NCBI GenBank assembly: GCA_964528445.1
Contig: CAZGSL010000006.1
Span: 19,560-83,559 of the forward strand
Direction of reading: 5' to 3'
DNA length: 64,000 bases
Origin: JAXHMM01 sp964528445
Lineage (GTDB): Bacteria; Bacteroidota; Rhodothermia; Balneolales; Balneolaceae
A model generated the notes under the pieces. The model searched no databases. It worked only from the letters and a program-made list of their open reading frames with translations, and was not told where the DNA came from. The position numbers and the translations under genes are program-made. Position 1 is the first letter of the stretch. Each line of letters begins with the position of its first letter. Positions 40,718 to 49,394 of this stretch are shown here, in pieces.

Positions 40718-41681
40718 TCTCCTTCCCGGTCTGCTCTCTCCAGCCGAACAGCAGGTAGAACCCCAGGTTCAGGATCTTGGCCAGCACGTCGTGGGCCAGG
40801 AAGAGTCCCGATATCGGAGCCAGGGGTACCGAGAGAATCCGGGCGAGCTCGATGTTGGTACTTGTCGAGACCAGCTCCTGGCTGGGCAGGAAGGGGATGC
40901 GGCTGATGACAATGCGTATGCTCAGAAACGTGAACCAGATTTCCAGGGCGATCTCCGGCATGACCAGATGCCACTGCAGAAGTGTGAGTGCGTAGATGAC
41001 CATCATACGTACGGCGTGGATCAGGAAGACCTTCGAGGCAAGCTCCACCGGCATGGCGAAGAGGTAGTTTCGAAAACGGTAGGCCAGCGCCGCGGCAAGC
41101 GCGGCCAGACCGCCCCCGATCAGATAATCGAACAGTCCCGCTCCCCCGAAGGGATTCCCGTTGAAAAGGAGCTCCAGTGCCTCGATACGCCCGGTCAGGA
41201 TCAGGAAGAGAAGCAGTCCCGCGGCTACGATCGTCGAGGCGGCCGAGGAGGCGATGTTCATGTCTCTTATGTCCCGGAAGAGCTGCCGTCGCGAACGGGG
41301 GATCTTCTTCGTGGCCCAGTGCATCAGGACCACCTCACCCGAGTAGCCCATCAGATCCTTGTTGAAGATGAGCTTTTTGAGAAAGATAGGGATACTGCTG
41401 AAGTAAGGGGTGTTCCAGCAGAGCTTGTAGGCAAGGGCTTCCGAGAAGGGAAGCAGGAAGTAGATTGCCAGGAAGAGCAGGTAGAAGGAGGGGATGGCGG
41501 GCAGGCCCTCCCAGAAAGCACGCCATCCGATGCCGGAGAGCTGGTAGAGGATCACGCCGATTACGGTCGCCTGGAGCAGGTAGGAGAGGTAGTTGATAAT
41601 CTTTTGTCCCCGCGGGGTCTCTCTGAACGCCGCCAGTTTCCGGCGAAGCCGCCTGAACGTGTCGATAAAAAGGTCTTTCAT
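40689..41681 (-). CDS. Multi-pass membrane protein, lysylphosphatidylglycerol-synthase-TM/flippase-like
   Basis: 330 residues with about eight hydrophobic segments (first at about 32-48, last at about 295-312). The layout of small basic loops and the pattern resembling AglD/UPF0104-type TM proteins suggest a lipid-linked sugar or lipid transporter, but no diagnostic motif is certain. It is placed among glycan genes. Convergent with FkbM, overlapping by 29 bases. Confidence 0.6.
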   Translation of the reverse strand: MKDLFIDTFRRLRRKLAAFRETPRGQKIINYLSYLLQATVIGVILYQLSGIGWRAFWEGLPAIPSFYLLFLAIYFLLPFSEALAYKLCWNTPYFSSIPIFLKKLIFNKDLMGYSGEVVLMHWATKKIPRSRRQLFRDIRDMNIASSAASTIVAAGLLLFLILTGRIEALELLFNGNPFGGAGLFDYLIGGGLAALAAALAYRFRNYLFAMPVELASKVFLIHAVRMMVIYALTLLQWHLVMPEIALEIWFTFLSIRIVISRIPFLPSQELVSTSTNIELARILSVPLAPISGLFLAHDVLAKILNLGFYLLFGWREQTGKEITAGVDPAD

Positions 41682-41840
41682 GAACGGGGAATCGGACTCC
41701 GCTGTGTTTGGGATCGGAAAAATTCACGGGTGGGGCGTCGGGAATCCGGTGGCCGGCCCCAGCCGATCTGGGAAATTCGGTTGCCAATATAGGCAAATTT
41801 TTTCAGATGTTTGCAGCAGGTCCGTTATCATGCGGTATCT

Positions 41841-42027
41841 CTAGCGGTCCGCCCGCGTGGGATCATCCTCCTGCTCCATGACAGCACGCGACCAGGGATT
41901 GCCTGTATGCAAAAACATGGGAAAGATGCTGAACGACCAGATCTCTCCCCTTGCGGGGGGCGACCAGCAGGAAATTGAGCAGCAACAGGACCGCGAGCAG
42001 TTTCCCGAATCCCGTGTATCCTATCAC
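41841..42027 (-). pseudogene. Small membrane-protein frame apparently broken by a +1 base at a C6 tract
   Basis: On the minus strand, GTG 42027 opens IGYTGFGKLLAVLLLLNFLL (one membrane helix). At the C6 tract (plus-strand G6, 41955-41960) the frame becomes non-sensical, while the next frame continues with EIWSFSIFPMFLHTGNPWSR and ends at TAG 41843-41841. Removing one C would join both parts into about 60 residues. It could be a decayed gene, a sequencing error or true frameshifting. This is the only gene-like content I see in the 41682-42098 gap. No family is recognised. Confidence 0.35.
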
Positions 42028-42098
42028 GGCTTTAGAATTGATGCGAAGATGGTGTATTTTCCGCCCAACTGGCAAGCGACCACACACTTGGTATCCCG

Positions 42099-43541
42099 TT
42101 GAAACACTTAGCGTACATATTCATGACCGGTATTGTATGGGTCGCCGCATGGGTTCTCTGCCCCGCACCGCGGGCATGGGCGCAGCAGGTCACGGCGGAG
42201 GAAAGCGGAACTGCGACCTTCACCTACCGGTCGGGAATATACGTCTCGACCGCCGAGCGACTGCCGTTCTGGTTTTATGCGAACACGCTGGGAAAAGTTC
42301 ACCCGCGGGGGACGAATTTTGTCAATACGTTCACCTTGCGTGATACACTGGCGTCGGGAGACGACTACGCTTTTTCGGCCGGAGGTACGATGCTGGCCCG
42401 GCTCTCCGGCCGCCATTCGCTTCACCTGCCGGAACTCTACCTGCAGGCTGATCACGGCGCCTTCCGTCTGCAGGCAGGCCGCTTCGCACAGCCCATCGGC
42501 ACCAACAACCACGTGCTGTCGGTGGGTTCGATGATGGAAAGCACCAACGCCACGCCGGTGCCGCGGTTGACCCTCTCCACTCCTGGATTTACCGACATAC
42601 CGGGACTGGGAGGTTTCCTGCAGTTTAGGGGACTCTTTTCGCACGGCTGGTTTCCCGATAACCGGTTCGTGGAGGATGTGAAGCTCCACCAGAAATTTTT
42701 CTACTTGCGTTTCAACGTGGAGAACTTTTCGGGCACCGGCGGGATCGTGCATAGCAGTACCTGGGGAGGGACTCATCCCCGGGCGGGCCGCCTCCCGGGC
42801 TCCTTTTCCGATTACCTGGGCGTCGTGACGGGACTGGGATCCTCCTCCGGGGGAGACAACCCCGAGAATGTCTACAACAGCGTGGTGGGCAACTCGCTGG
42901 CCGCCTACGAATTTCACGCCCTCTACCGGTTCGAGCGCTTCCGCCTGTCGGTCACCCGTCTCTTTTACCTGGAAGATCTTGTATCCACCCGCTTCCGGAG
43001 TCCCTGGGACGGCGTCTGGGGGGTCAACCTGCGGCGGGAAGGGCACCATCTGCTGGCGGCACTCACCTACGAGCACGTGAACACCAAGCAGCAGGATTCA
43101 CTGCCGCATGAGCCGTTGGGGAGCCAGAACTATTACGGAAATTTTATCTACAAAAGCGGGTGGACCCACGAAGACCGGGTGCTGGGTATCCCGCTTATCA
43201 CCTTTGACGCCGCCGCCGACGCCACCTCCAACAACATCATCGTAGCCCATCACCTGGGGGGCAGGGGACACCTGGGCGGTTCCCTGACGTGGAACGGAAA
43301 GGTGACCTACTCTCGCAACTACACCACATTCGAGCGTCGCCGCATCGAACCGGGAGAGGACCGGTTCCTCCCGCTCCACGAGGTGCGGGAGGACAATCTC
43401 TCGCTCTACCTGAACCTCTCCTACGACGTGCCGAAACGGAAGGGGCTCACCCTGCAGCTCGCAGCCGGCGCGGACGTGGGGGAATTTTACAGGGAGACAT
43501 TCGGACTGGTGGCGGGGATACGGTGGGACGGCAGCTTTTGA
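42099..43541 (+). CDS. Wzi-like capsule assembly outer membrane protein
   Basis: 480 residues from TTG 42099, giving a signal peptide MKHLAYIFMTGIVWVAAWVL with cleavage near AWAQ; an ATG at 42123 would lack its basic start. The mature protein is rich in alternating beta strands with aromatic girdles and carries Wzi-family features (LPFWFYANTLGKVHP near the N-terminus, ELYLQADHGAFRLQAGRF, then FYLRFNVENFSGTGG). Wzi is an 18-stranded outer membrane lectin that attaches capsule. Context with glycosyltransferases supports a surface-polysaccharide role. Confidence 0.75.
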   Translation: MKHLAYIFMTGIVWVAAWVLCPAPRAWAQQVTAEESGTATFTYRSGIYVSTAERLPFWFYANTLGKVHPRGTNFVNTFTLRDTLASGDDYAFSAGGTMLARLSGRHSLHLPELYLQADHGAFRLQAGRFAQPIGTNNHVLSVGSMMESTNATPVPRLTLSTPGFTDIPGLGGFLQFRGLFSHGWFPDNRFVEDVKLHQKFFYLRFNVENFSGTGGIVHSSTWGGTHPRAGRLPGSFSDYLGVVTGLGSSSGGDNPENVYNSVVGNSLAAYEFHALYRFERFRLSVTRLFYLEDLVSTRFRSPWDGVWGVNLRREGHHLLAALTYEHVNTKQQDSLPHEPLGSQNYYGNFIYKSGWTHEDRVLGIPLITFDAAADATSNNIIVAHHLGGRGHLGGSLTWNGKVTYSRNYTTFERRRIEPGEDRFLPLHEVREDNLSLYLNLSYDVPKRKGLTLQLAAGADVGEFYRETFGLVAGIRWDGSF

Positions 43542-43659
43542 GTCCAGGAAAACTAAAATAAAAATTATTTCGTTATGTACCCTGTCTATTTGGCGAGACA
43601 CCCCGGCCGCACAACGCTGCAGGCGAGAAATAGAACCCAACAACCCGGAATTCCATACC

Positions 43660-44397
43660 GTGCCTCACTTACGCTACGCTTTCCCGCTTTTCCTGCTTAT
43701 TGTAATCACTCCGCTGGCCGTCCATTCCCAGAACAGCACTGAGGCTGAGGGTGTGCGGGTCCTGGACGGCTTTGAAGCGGACGCCGTGGGCACACTTCCC
43801 TCGGGCTGGTACGACCGGGACGGGAACAAGAGGCTCCGGGAACACACCTCCGAATTCCTCGAAGATTACCTTTACCGGGTGCGGGAGGAGGGAGGCAACA
43901 AGTTCCTGCGCTACGAAGGTACGGCGGCCAAGCACATCAACTATCCGCTCGCCAACAAGGACTGGGTGGACATCCGGGAGACCCCGGTGCTCAGCTGGCG
44001 CGTCCGGGCGCACGAGCTGCCGGAGCGTGCGAACGAGGACAACAACGATCGCAACGATTCCGTCGCCAGCGTATACGTGGTGTTTGAATTCGGGCACGTG
44101 CTCTTCAGGAAGGTGCCCAAGTCGATACGCTACTCATGGAGCTCTACCCAGCCGGAGGGGGCCGAATTCTCCAAGCTGTTCGGGAATCAGAAGATCGTCG
44201 TGGTGGAATCGGGTCCTGCGCGGACCGGGGAGTGGGTCACCTTCGAGCGCAACATCGTGGAAGACTATCGCCGGCTCTACGGGGAGTCGCCGCCCGCCCA
44301 GCCCCTGGCCATCCTGGTGCTTAGCGACGGCGACAGCACCGGCTCCCACGTAATGGCCGACTACGATGATTTCGTACTGAAACCCGCAGGCAACTAA
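43660..44397 (+). CDS. DUF3047 secreted protein
   Basis: 245 residues from GTG 43660, starting with a signal peptide (FPLFLLIVITPLAVHSQ). The mature domain shows DUF3047 features: DGFEADAVGTLPSGWYDRDG, KDWVDIRETPVLSWRVRAHE, SVYVVFEFG and ADYDDFVL. The family is periplasmic or secreted with no proven function. It is 69 bp upstream of an MMPL exporter. Confidence 0.75.
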   Translation: MPHLRYAFPLFLLIVITPLAVHSQNSTEAEGVRVLDGFEADAVGTLPSGWYDRDGNKRLREHTSEFLEDYLYRVREEGGNKFLRYEGTAAKHINYPLANKDWVDIRETPVLSWRVRAHELPERANEDNNDRNDSVASVYVVFEFGHVLFRKVPKSIRYSWSSTQPEGAEFSKLFGNQKIVVVESGPARTGEWVTFERNIVEDYRRLYGESPPAQPLAILVLSDGDSTGSHVMADYDDFVLKPAGN

Positions 44398-44466
44398 CGG
44401 CAATGTCGCTCAATATGTTGGGAGAATTTGCTTAAATTCACGCCTTTTATGTAGGGTCATCAGTTC

Positions 44467-46980
44467 ATGGATAAAATCCTCCATTATTTACGTCCCCTGG
44501 TACGCCTGAACCACAGGCATCCGTTCCTCGTGGTGGGGATGGCCCTGGCCACGGCCGCGCTCGCCGGTTATTTCGCAGTCCAGCTGAAGGTGGATACCGA
44601 TCTGGCTAACCTGCTGCCCAACTCCAATGATCATGTGAGAGCCATGGAGGAGCTGCAGCAGACGGTGGGAGGGGAGACCGCCCTGGAGCTGACCATACAG
44701 TCGCCTTCGTTTGCCGAGAACCGCCGATTTGCCAATGACTTCATCCGGCAGGCGCTCGAGCTCTACGACCCGGTTACGGATAACCAATTCTTCGAACGGG
44801 CCGAGTTCCGCAAGAACGTGGAGGTGCTCAAAAACAACGCTCTCTATTTCGCTACGCCTAACGAGCTGACGGATATCACCGAATACCTGCAGGCAGAGAT
44901 TCGGCAGGCCAAGGAGCAGGCGAACCCCTTCTACCTGGACCTGGAACTCGACGGGGAAGCCACAGAGGAGGATTCCCTCCAGCAGCAGAAGCTTCGCCGT
45001 TTTGAGGACAGTTATGATGCGCTCATCCCTTCCGAGTATCCCGTCAGTCCCGACTCCACCGTAATGGTATTGCAGTTCTATCCGACGGGTACAAAGAGTA
45101 ACCTGAGTTTCCTGAGGGACATGTTCTCCAGCGTTGACTCCCTCATTGCCGCGATGCAACCCTCCACCTACCATCCGGAGATGAACGTGCGCTACGGGGG
45201 ACGCCTGCAGCGCCATCTGGAGGAGATCGACTCCATCATGAACGATGTCTTCCGCAGCTTTGCCTCCGGCATCTCCACCGTGATCCTGCTGGTGATGATC
45301 TACTTCTTCGTCAAAAAATACGTGCACTACCGCAGGGGCGGGAGCAGTGGACAGACTTATACTGTATGGGGACACCTTATCCGCATGCCGGTTCCCGTGC
45401 TGGTGATCGGGCTGCCCTTGGTAATCAGTCTCTCATGGACGTTCGGGATCACCTATGGTGTGCTGGGCATGCTCAACACGATGACCTCCGTGCTCTTTGT
45501 GATCCTCTTCGGAATGGGGATCGACTACGGCATCCATTTCTACGCCCGCTACATCGAGTTCCGCTCCGATGGGCTGGACATCCCCGATGCCCTGCACAGC
45601 ACCTACGACAAGACGGGCACCGCCATTATGGTGAGCGGGCTGACGACCTCCCTTTCGCTCTACGTGCTGGTGCTGGCACGCTTCCGCGGCTTCTCGGAAT
45701 TCGGCTTTATTGCCGGCTCGGGCATCATACTGGCTCTGCTGTGCATGCTGTTTGTGCTGCCCTCTCTGCTGGTGATCTTCGAGCGCTTCAACTGGATCCT
45801 GTTTAACGAAGAGAGACCTGAGCATGGCGGGTCTTATCCCCAACGCTTCCCGCTGGCCCGCACCATTGTATTGGCGGGGCTGGCCGTCTCGGTGCTGGTG
45901 GGGATCTTCTCCAACAACATTCGCTTCCAGTACGACTTCGGGGAGCTGGAACCCGAATTTCCCCGCTATGAGTCGTTCCGCCAGATCACCGGACAGGTCA
46001 CCCAGAACGACCGGCGCAATCCAGCCTACATCCTGGCCGACAGCCAGCAGGAGGTAATCGCCATCCTGGAGAAGCTGCGTGAGAAGATGCGCTCTGATAC
46101 TACCAGTCCCACAATCGCCGAGGTTGAGGCGCTGCCCGAGCGCTTTCCACCGAGTGATTCCGCCGCCAGCGCCAAGCTGCAGTACATTGCCCAGATCCGC
46201 GAGCTGTTGTCCGATCCCGTACTCGAGAGCAGGGACGATCCCCAGCTTGACCGCCTGCGGCGCGCGGCCCAGACCCGACAGCGGATGAGCATTGATGAAA
46301 TTCCCGAATACTTCAAGAACCAATTCGTGACGCGCGACGGTGAGATGGGCAACTTCGTGATTGTCTATCCGAGCGTGGGATTGGCCGACGGCCGAAATTC
46401 CATCGCATTCAAGGACGACGTGGGAGAGGTGACCCTGGACAACGGGAAAACATTCCACGCGGCCAGCACCTCCATCATAGCCGCGGAAATGCTTGATCTT
46501 ATGCGCAGCGAGAGTCCCTGGATGGTGGGGGCCACCCTCACAATGGTCTTTCTGCTGATGCTGGTCTCCTTCCGTTCGCTTCGGTGGACCCTCATCGCCA
46601 TGCTGCCGCTTCTTGTGGGACTGCTCTGGCTCTTCGGGATCATGATCGTGACCGGTATGATGTTCAACTTTTACAATCTGGTGGTACTTCCCGCGATCCT
46701 GGGCATAGGGGAGGACAACGGTGTGCACCTTGCGCACCGCTACCGCGACGAAGGTCACGGCAGAATGTGGAACGTGCTCTCAAGTACCGGCCAGCACGTC
46801 ACCATCGGGTCGATGACCACCATGCTGGGTTTCTCCGGGCTGCTCTTTACCAATCATCCCGGCCTGCAATCCCTGGGTGTTATGGCCGTTATCGGCATCG
46901 GCATGACCCTGGTTGCCGGCCTCACTTTCCTGCCGGCACTGATCCAGTGGCTGGAGGACCGTAATTGGATACGCTATTAG
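44467..46980 (+). CDS. MMPL/RND-superfamily exporter (HpnN-like)
   Basis: 837-residue inner membrane transporter with two homologous halves: one helix, a large periplasmic domain, then five or six helices (for example LFVILFGMGIDYGIHFYARY in the first half and ILGIGEDNGVHLAHRYRDEG in the second). The Asp in GMGIDYG and the Glu-Asp in GIGEDNG are the proton-relay sites. HpnN-type members export hopanoids; others move lipids. The substrate here is not known. Neighbouring DUF3047 and Wzi-like genes suggest an envelope lipid or glycan role. Confidence 0.88.
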   Translation: MDKILHYLRPLVRLNHRHPFLVVGMALATAALAGYFAVQLKVDTDLANLLPNSNDHVRAMEELQQTVGGETALELTIQSPSFAENRRFANDFIRQALELYDPVTDNQFFERAEFRKNVEVLKNNALYFATPNELTDITEYLQAEIRQAKEQANPFYLDLELDGEATEEDSLQQQKLRRFEDSYDALIPSEYPVSPDSTVMVLQFYPTGTKSNLSFLRDMFSSVDSLIAAMQPSTYHPEMNVRYGGRLQRHLEEIDSIMNDVFRSFASGISTVILLVMIYFFVKKYVHYRRGGSSGQTYTVWGHLIRMPVPVLVIGLPLVISLSWTFGITYGVLGMLNTMTSVLFVILFGMGIDYGIHFYARYIEFRSDGLDIPDALHSTYDKTGTAIMVSGLTTSLSLYVLVLARFRGFSEFGFIAGSGIILALLCMLFVLPSLLVIFERFNWILFNEERPEHGGSYPQRFPLARTIVLAGLAVSVLVGIFSNNIRFQYDFGELEPEFPRYESFRQITGQVTQNDRRNPAYILADSQQEVIAILEKLREKMRSDTTSPTIAEVEALPERFPPSDSAASAKLQYIAQIRELLSDPVLESRDDPQLDRLRRAAQTRQRMSIDEIPEYFKNQFVTRDGEMGNFVIVYPSVGLADGRNSIAFKDDVGEVTLDNGKTFHAASTSIIAAEMLDLMRSESPWMVGATLTMVFLLMLVSFRSLRWTLIAMLPLLVGLLWLFGIMIVTGMMFNFYNLVVLPAILGIGEDNGVHLAHRYRDEGHGRMWNVLSSTGQHVTIGSMTTMLGFSGLLFTNHPGLQSLGVMAVIGIGMTLVAGLTFLPALIQWLEDRNWIRY

Positions 46981-47288
46981 GGGTGCAGCGGGAGGGCGTT
47001 TCTCGACTGGAAATTTTTCATATCCCTATCAATAGCCTTCTTCCTGGTACGCATGAAAAAATTAGGTCTTCGATCCGCTCTCCCGCTGCGCCGAACCGCC
47101 CTCCACCAGCGCTGCGTACGTATGAGCAAATTCAGGACGACGAATCTACAGTGATGCAGCCGCACTGCCTTTCCAGATCTTGCTGATACACTTGAAATTG
47201 TCCTGCTTTCTGGTAATTTAGAAAAAAACAGACGCCCTTCTACCATACAGACGGAACTAGCCCCGCTAATTAAAGATAGGGGTTTGGT
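46981..47288. other. Intergenic region with a long-range inverted repeat
   Basis: 308 bp with no credible gene. GGTGCAGCGGGAGGGCG (46982-46998) and CGCTCTCCCGCTGCGCC (47076-47092) are complementary at 15 of 17 positions and enclose 77 bp. The repeat begins 1 bp after the MMPL stop. It also contains the promoter of the next operon. Confidence 0.6.
47192..47221 (+). promoter_or_regulatory. Candidate promoter of the methyltransferase operon
   Basis: TTG (47192-47194) is followed after 19 bases by TAATTTAG (47214-47221), a 7/8 match to TAnnTTTG. The predicted leader is about 60 nt before the first methyltransferase gene. Confidence 0.45.
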
Positions 47289-48326
47289 ATGCCGTTACGA
47301 CCGAATTTTATCGAGAGACTGCTCATCCGATGGGGAATGATTCCCGGACCGCTGATCGACATGGGACTCCCCTCCTTTATCGCCTCCGCCATGATAGGAG
47401 CGGGAGAAATTGAGCTGTTCCAGGAACTGGATGATTCCCCCGGGACCCTGGAGCAGCTGGCCTCGAGGACCGGAACCGACCGGCGCGCCCTCAAAAACCT
47501 CCTCAGGACGCTTCAGCCGGTGGGGTACGTGGAGGAAAACAACGGGAAATACGCTCTCACCGACTACGCCCGGAAAACCGTCCCCGTGGATACGTTCACC
47601 AAAATGGTGCCCATGCTGAAGGAGCAGATGGTGAACAATATCACCAACGTGGAACAAGCCCTCCGTGAAGCGCCCGAAGAAGGTGTGTTCGGGTGGGAGA
47701 AAGTGAAGGGGGGAGAGCTGGGCCAAAGCTACCAGGAGCTCATGCGCTGGCTTGCCAGCGGCACCGTGGAGGAGGTGTGCAAAAAGCTCAAGCTTCCCAA
47801 GGGAGGAAAACGGATGCTGGACGTGGGGGGCAGCCACGGGCTCTACTGCGTGGAGATGTGCCGCAAATACCCTGGCCTGGAAGCGACGGTACTGGATTGG
47901 CCCATCGGAATCGAGAACGCGAAGGAAACCCTGCGGAAAGAAACCGATGTGGCCGGCCGTATCGATACCCTGGAGGCGGATTTCCACGAGGATCCCTTTC
48001 CGGAGGGTTATGACCTGGCTTTTCTCGGCAACATCATCCACGGGAACAGCCCCGGGCAGAACAAGCATATCTTCCGGAAGCTGGGCGACTCCACTACCGG
48101 CCGCGGGACCGTGGGGATCGTGGACCAGTTCGACAATCTCTCCGGTTCCCGGTTTACTCGCTCGGTAGCGGCGCTTCTGGGATGGAACCTGTTCCTGTTT
48201 TCCAACGGCCGGGCTTACGAAATTGAACAGGTGAAATCATGGCTGAGAGAGGCCGGCTTTGCCGATACGAAGGTAAAATCACTTCGAAAAAGCCCGGGAT
48301 TTACGTTGCTGATTGCAAGTAAATAG
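47289..48326 (+). CDS. SAM-dependent O-methyltransferase (acetylserotonin OMT-like), copy 1
   Basis: 345 residues. An N-terminal winged-helix dimerisation domain (about 25-95, with LEQLASRTGTDRRALKNLLR) is followed by a Rossmann methyltransferase domain with SAM loop LDVGGSHGLY at 177-186 and acidic Asp203. The likely catalytic His is in FLGNIIHGNSPGQN. This is the Methyltransf_2 architecture of enzymes that methylate hydroxyls of aromatic or quinone-like small molecules. The next gene is a clear paralogue. First gene of a six-gene operon. Confidence 0.88.
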   Translation: MPLRPNFIERLLIRWGMIPGPLIDMGLPSFIASAMIGAGEIELFQELDDSPGTLEQLASRTGTDRRALKNLLRTLQPVGYVEENNGKYALTDYARKTVPVDTFTKMVPMLKEQMVNNITNVEQALREAPEEGVFGWEKVKGGELGQSYQELMRWLASGTVEEVCKKLKLPKGGKRMLDVGGSHGLYCVEMCRKYPGLEATVLDWPIGIENAKETLRKETDVAGRIDTLEADFHEDPFPEGYDLAFLGNIIHGNSPGQNKHIFRKLGDSTTGRGTVGIVDQFDNLSGSRFTRSVAALLGWNLFLFSNGRAYEIEQVKSWLREAGFADTKVKSLRKSPGFTLLIASK

Positions 48327-48354
48327 CACAATCTGAATAAAATATTCCTTTATC

Positions 48355-49386
48355 ATGCCACTTAAAACCAATTTCATAGAACGGTTCCTGATAAACCGGG
48401 GCACGGTTCCCAGCCTGATGACGGACCTGGCCCTGCCCATGTTTCAGCTTATGGCCATGATCGGAGCCATGAGAGTCGGCTTTTTCCGCCAACTGAAGGA
48501 GGGGCCGGCCGACCTGGAAACACTCTCGGAACGGACGGGAGCCTCCGAAAGGGGACTCCGGGTACTGGTTCGCGCGCTTGAACCGATGGGCTATGTAAAA
48601 AAGAAGGGAGATACCTATTCCCTGACCAAGATGGCGCGGAAAATGCCTATTGACCAGCTGCAGTCGATGACTCCCTTTTTCCAGCACCAGGCGGAAGTGG
48701 TTCTGCCGCAGGCGGGACGGGGAGTACGAGAAGCTCCCGAAGAAGGCGTCTACGGATGGGAACACGTCCAGTCCGGGGAGATAGGCAGGGCCTACCAGGC
48801 CACCATGCGCTGGCTTGCCTCCGGCATGGTCGATGAGGTGGTAAAAAAAATATCCCTGCCGGACGGGGCCGAGAGAATGCTCGACCTGGGGGGAAGCCAC
48901 GGGCTCTATACCGTCGCTTTCTGTGAAAAGTATCCGGGACTGGAGGGGACCATTCTCGATTGGGAGATCGGCCTGGAGGAAGCGAGGAAGACCCTGGATG
49001 AGCATCCCGACATGGCTTCGCGCATTGACCTTCATGAAGCCGATTTCGAAGAGGAGGAGCTGCCTGGCGGATATGATTTCGTTTTTTTGGGGAATATCGT
49101 CCACGGCATCTCTCCCGAGGGCAATCGCGAGCTGTTCGGCAAGCTGGGCCGCGCGACCACCGAGCGAGGAGTGGTGGGCATACAGGACCAGTTCGCCGGC
49201 ATAAGCGGCTCCCAATTTGCCCGTGCCGTGGCGGGCCTGGCGGGCTTGAACCTCTTCATGTTCTCCGGCGGCAGGGCCTATGACATTGAAAACATCAAGA
49301 GCTGGCTGGCCGATGCGGGCTTTGCCGATTCAAAACTGCACAAACTCAAGCAGCCCGGCATGTCGCTGCTGGTTGCGCAAAAATAA
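48355..49386 (+). CDS. SAM-dependent O-methyltransferase (acetylserotonin OMT-like), copy 2
   Basis: 343 residues, same architecture as its upstream neighbour: winged-helix dimerisation domain, SAM loop LDLGGSHGLY at 176-185, and FLGNIVHGISPEGN with the putative catalytic His. The two align end to end with shared blocks such as NFIER, REAPEEGV, MRWLASG and GGSHGLY, so they arose by tandem duplication, but the dimerisation domains and substrate-side residues have diverged. It starts 28 bp after copy 1. Confidence 0.88.
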   Translation: MPLKTNFIERFLINRGTVPSLMTDLALPMFQLMAMIGAMRVGFFRQLKEGPADLETLSERTGASERGLRVLVRALEPMGYVKKKGDTYSLTKMARKMPIDQLQSMTPFFQHQAEVVLPQAGRGVREAPEEGVYGWEHVQSGEIGRAYQATMRWLASGMVDEVVKKISLPDGAERMLDLGGSHGLYTVAFCEKYPGLEGTILDWEIGLEEARKTLDEHPDMASRIDLHEADFEEEELPGGYDFVFLGNIVHGISPEGNRELFGKLGRATTERGVVGIQDQFAGISGSQFARAVAGLAGLNLFMFSGGRAYDIENIKSWLADAGFADSKLHKLKQPGMSLLVAQK

Positions 49387-49394
49387 TCAAAGGG

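Noticed and set aside
41863..42087. Intact 74-codon minus-strand membrane protein
   Set aside because: The second half of that frame (after LLVAPRKGR) has no protein-like character, while the adjacent frame does; better explained as a frame broken at the C6 tract.
45433..46758. Open frame of about 441 codons antisense to the MMPL exporter
   Set aside because: His/Gln-rich shadow of conserved membrane-helix codons.
46965..47246. Short open frames on both strands in the gap after the MMPL gene
   Set aside because: Both begin in or overlap the exporter's 3' end, have poor composition and no homology visible; the region is better described by its inverted repeat and promoter.
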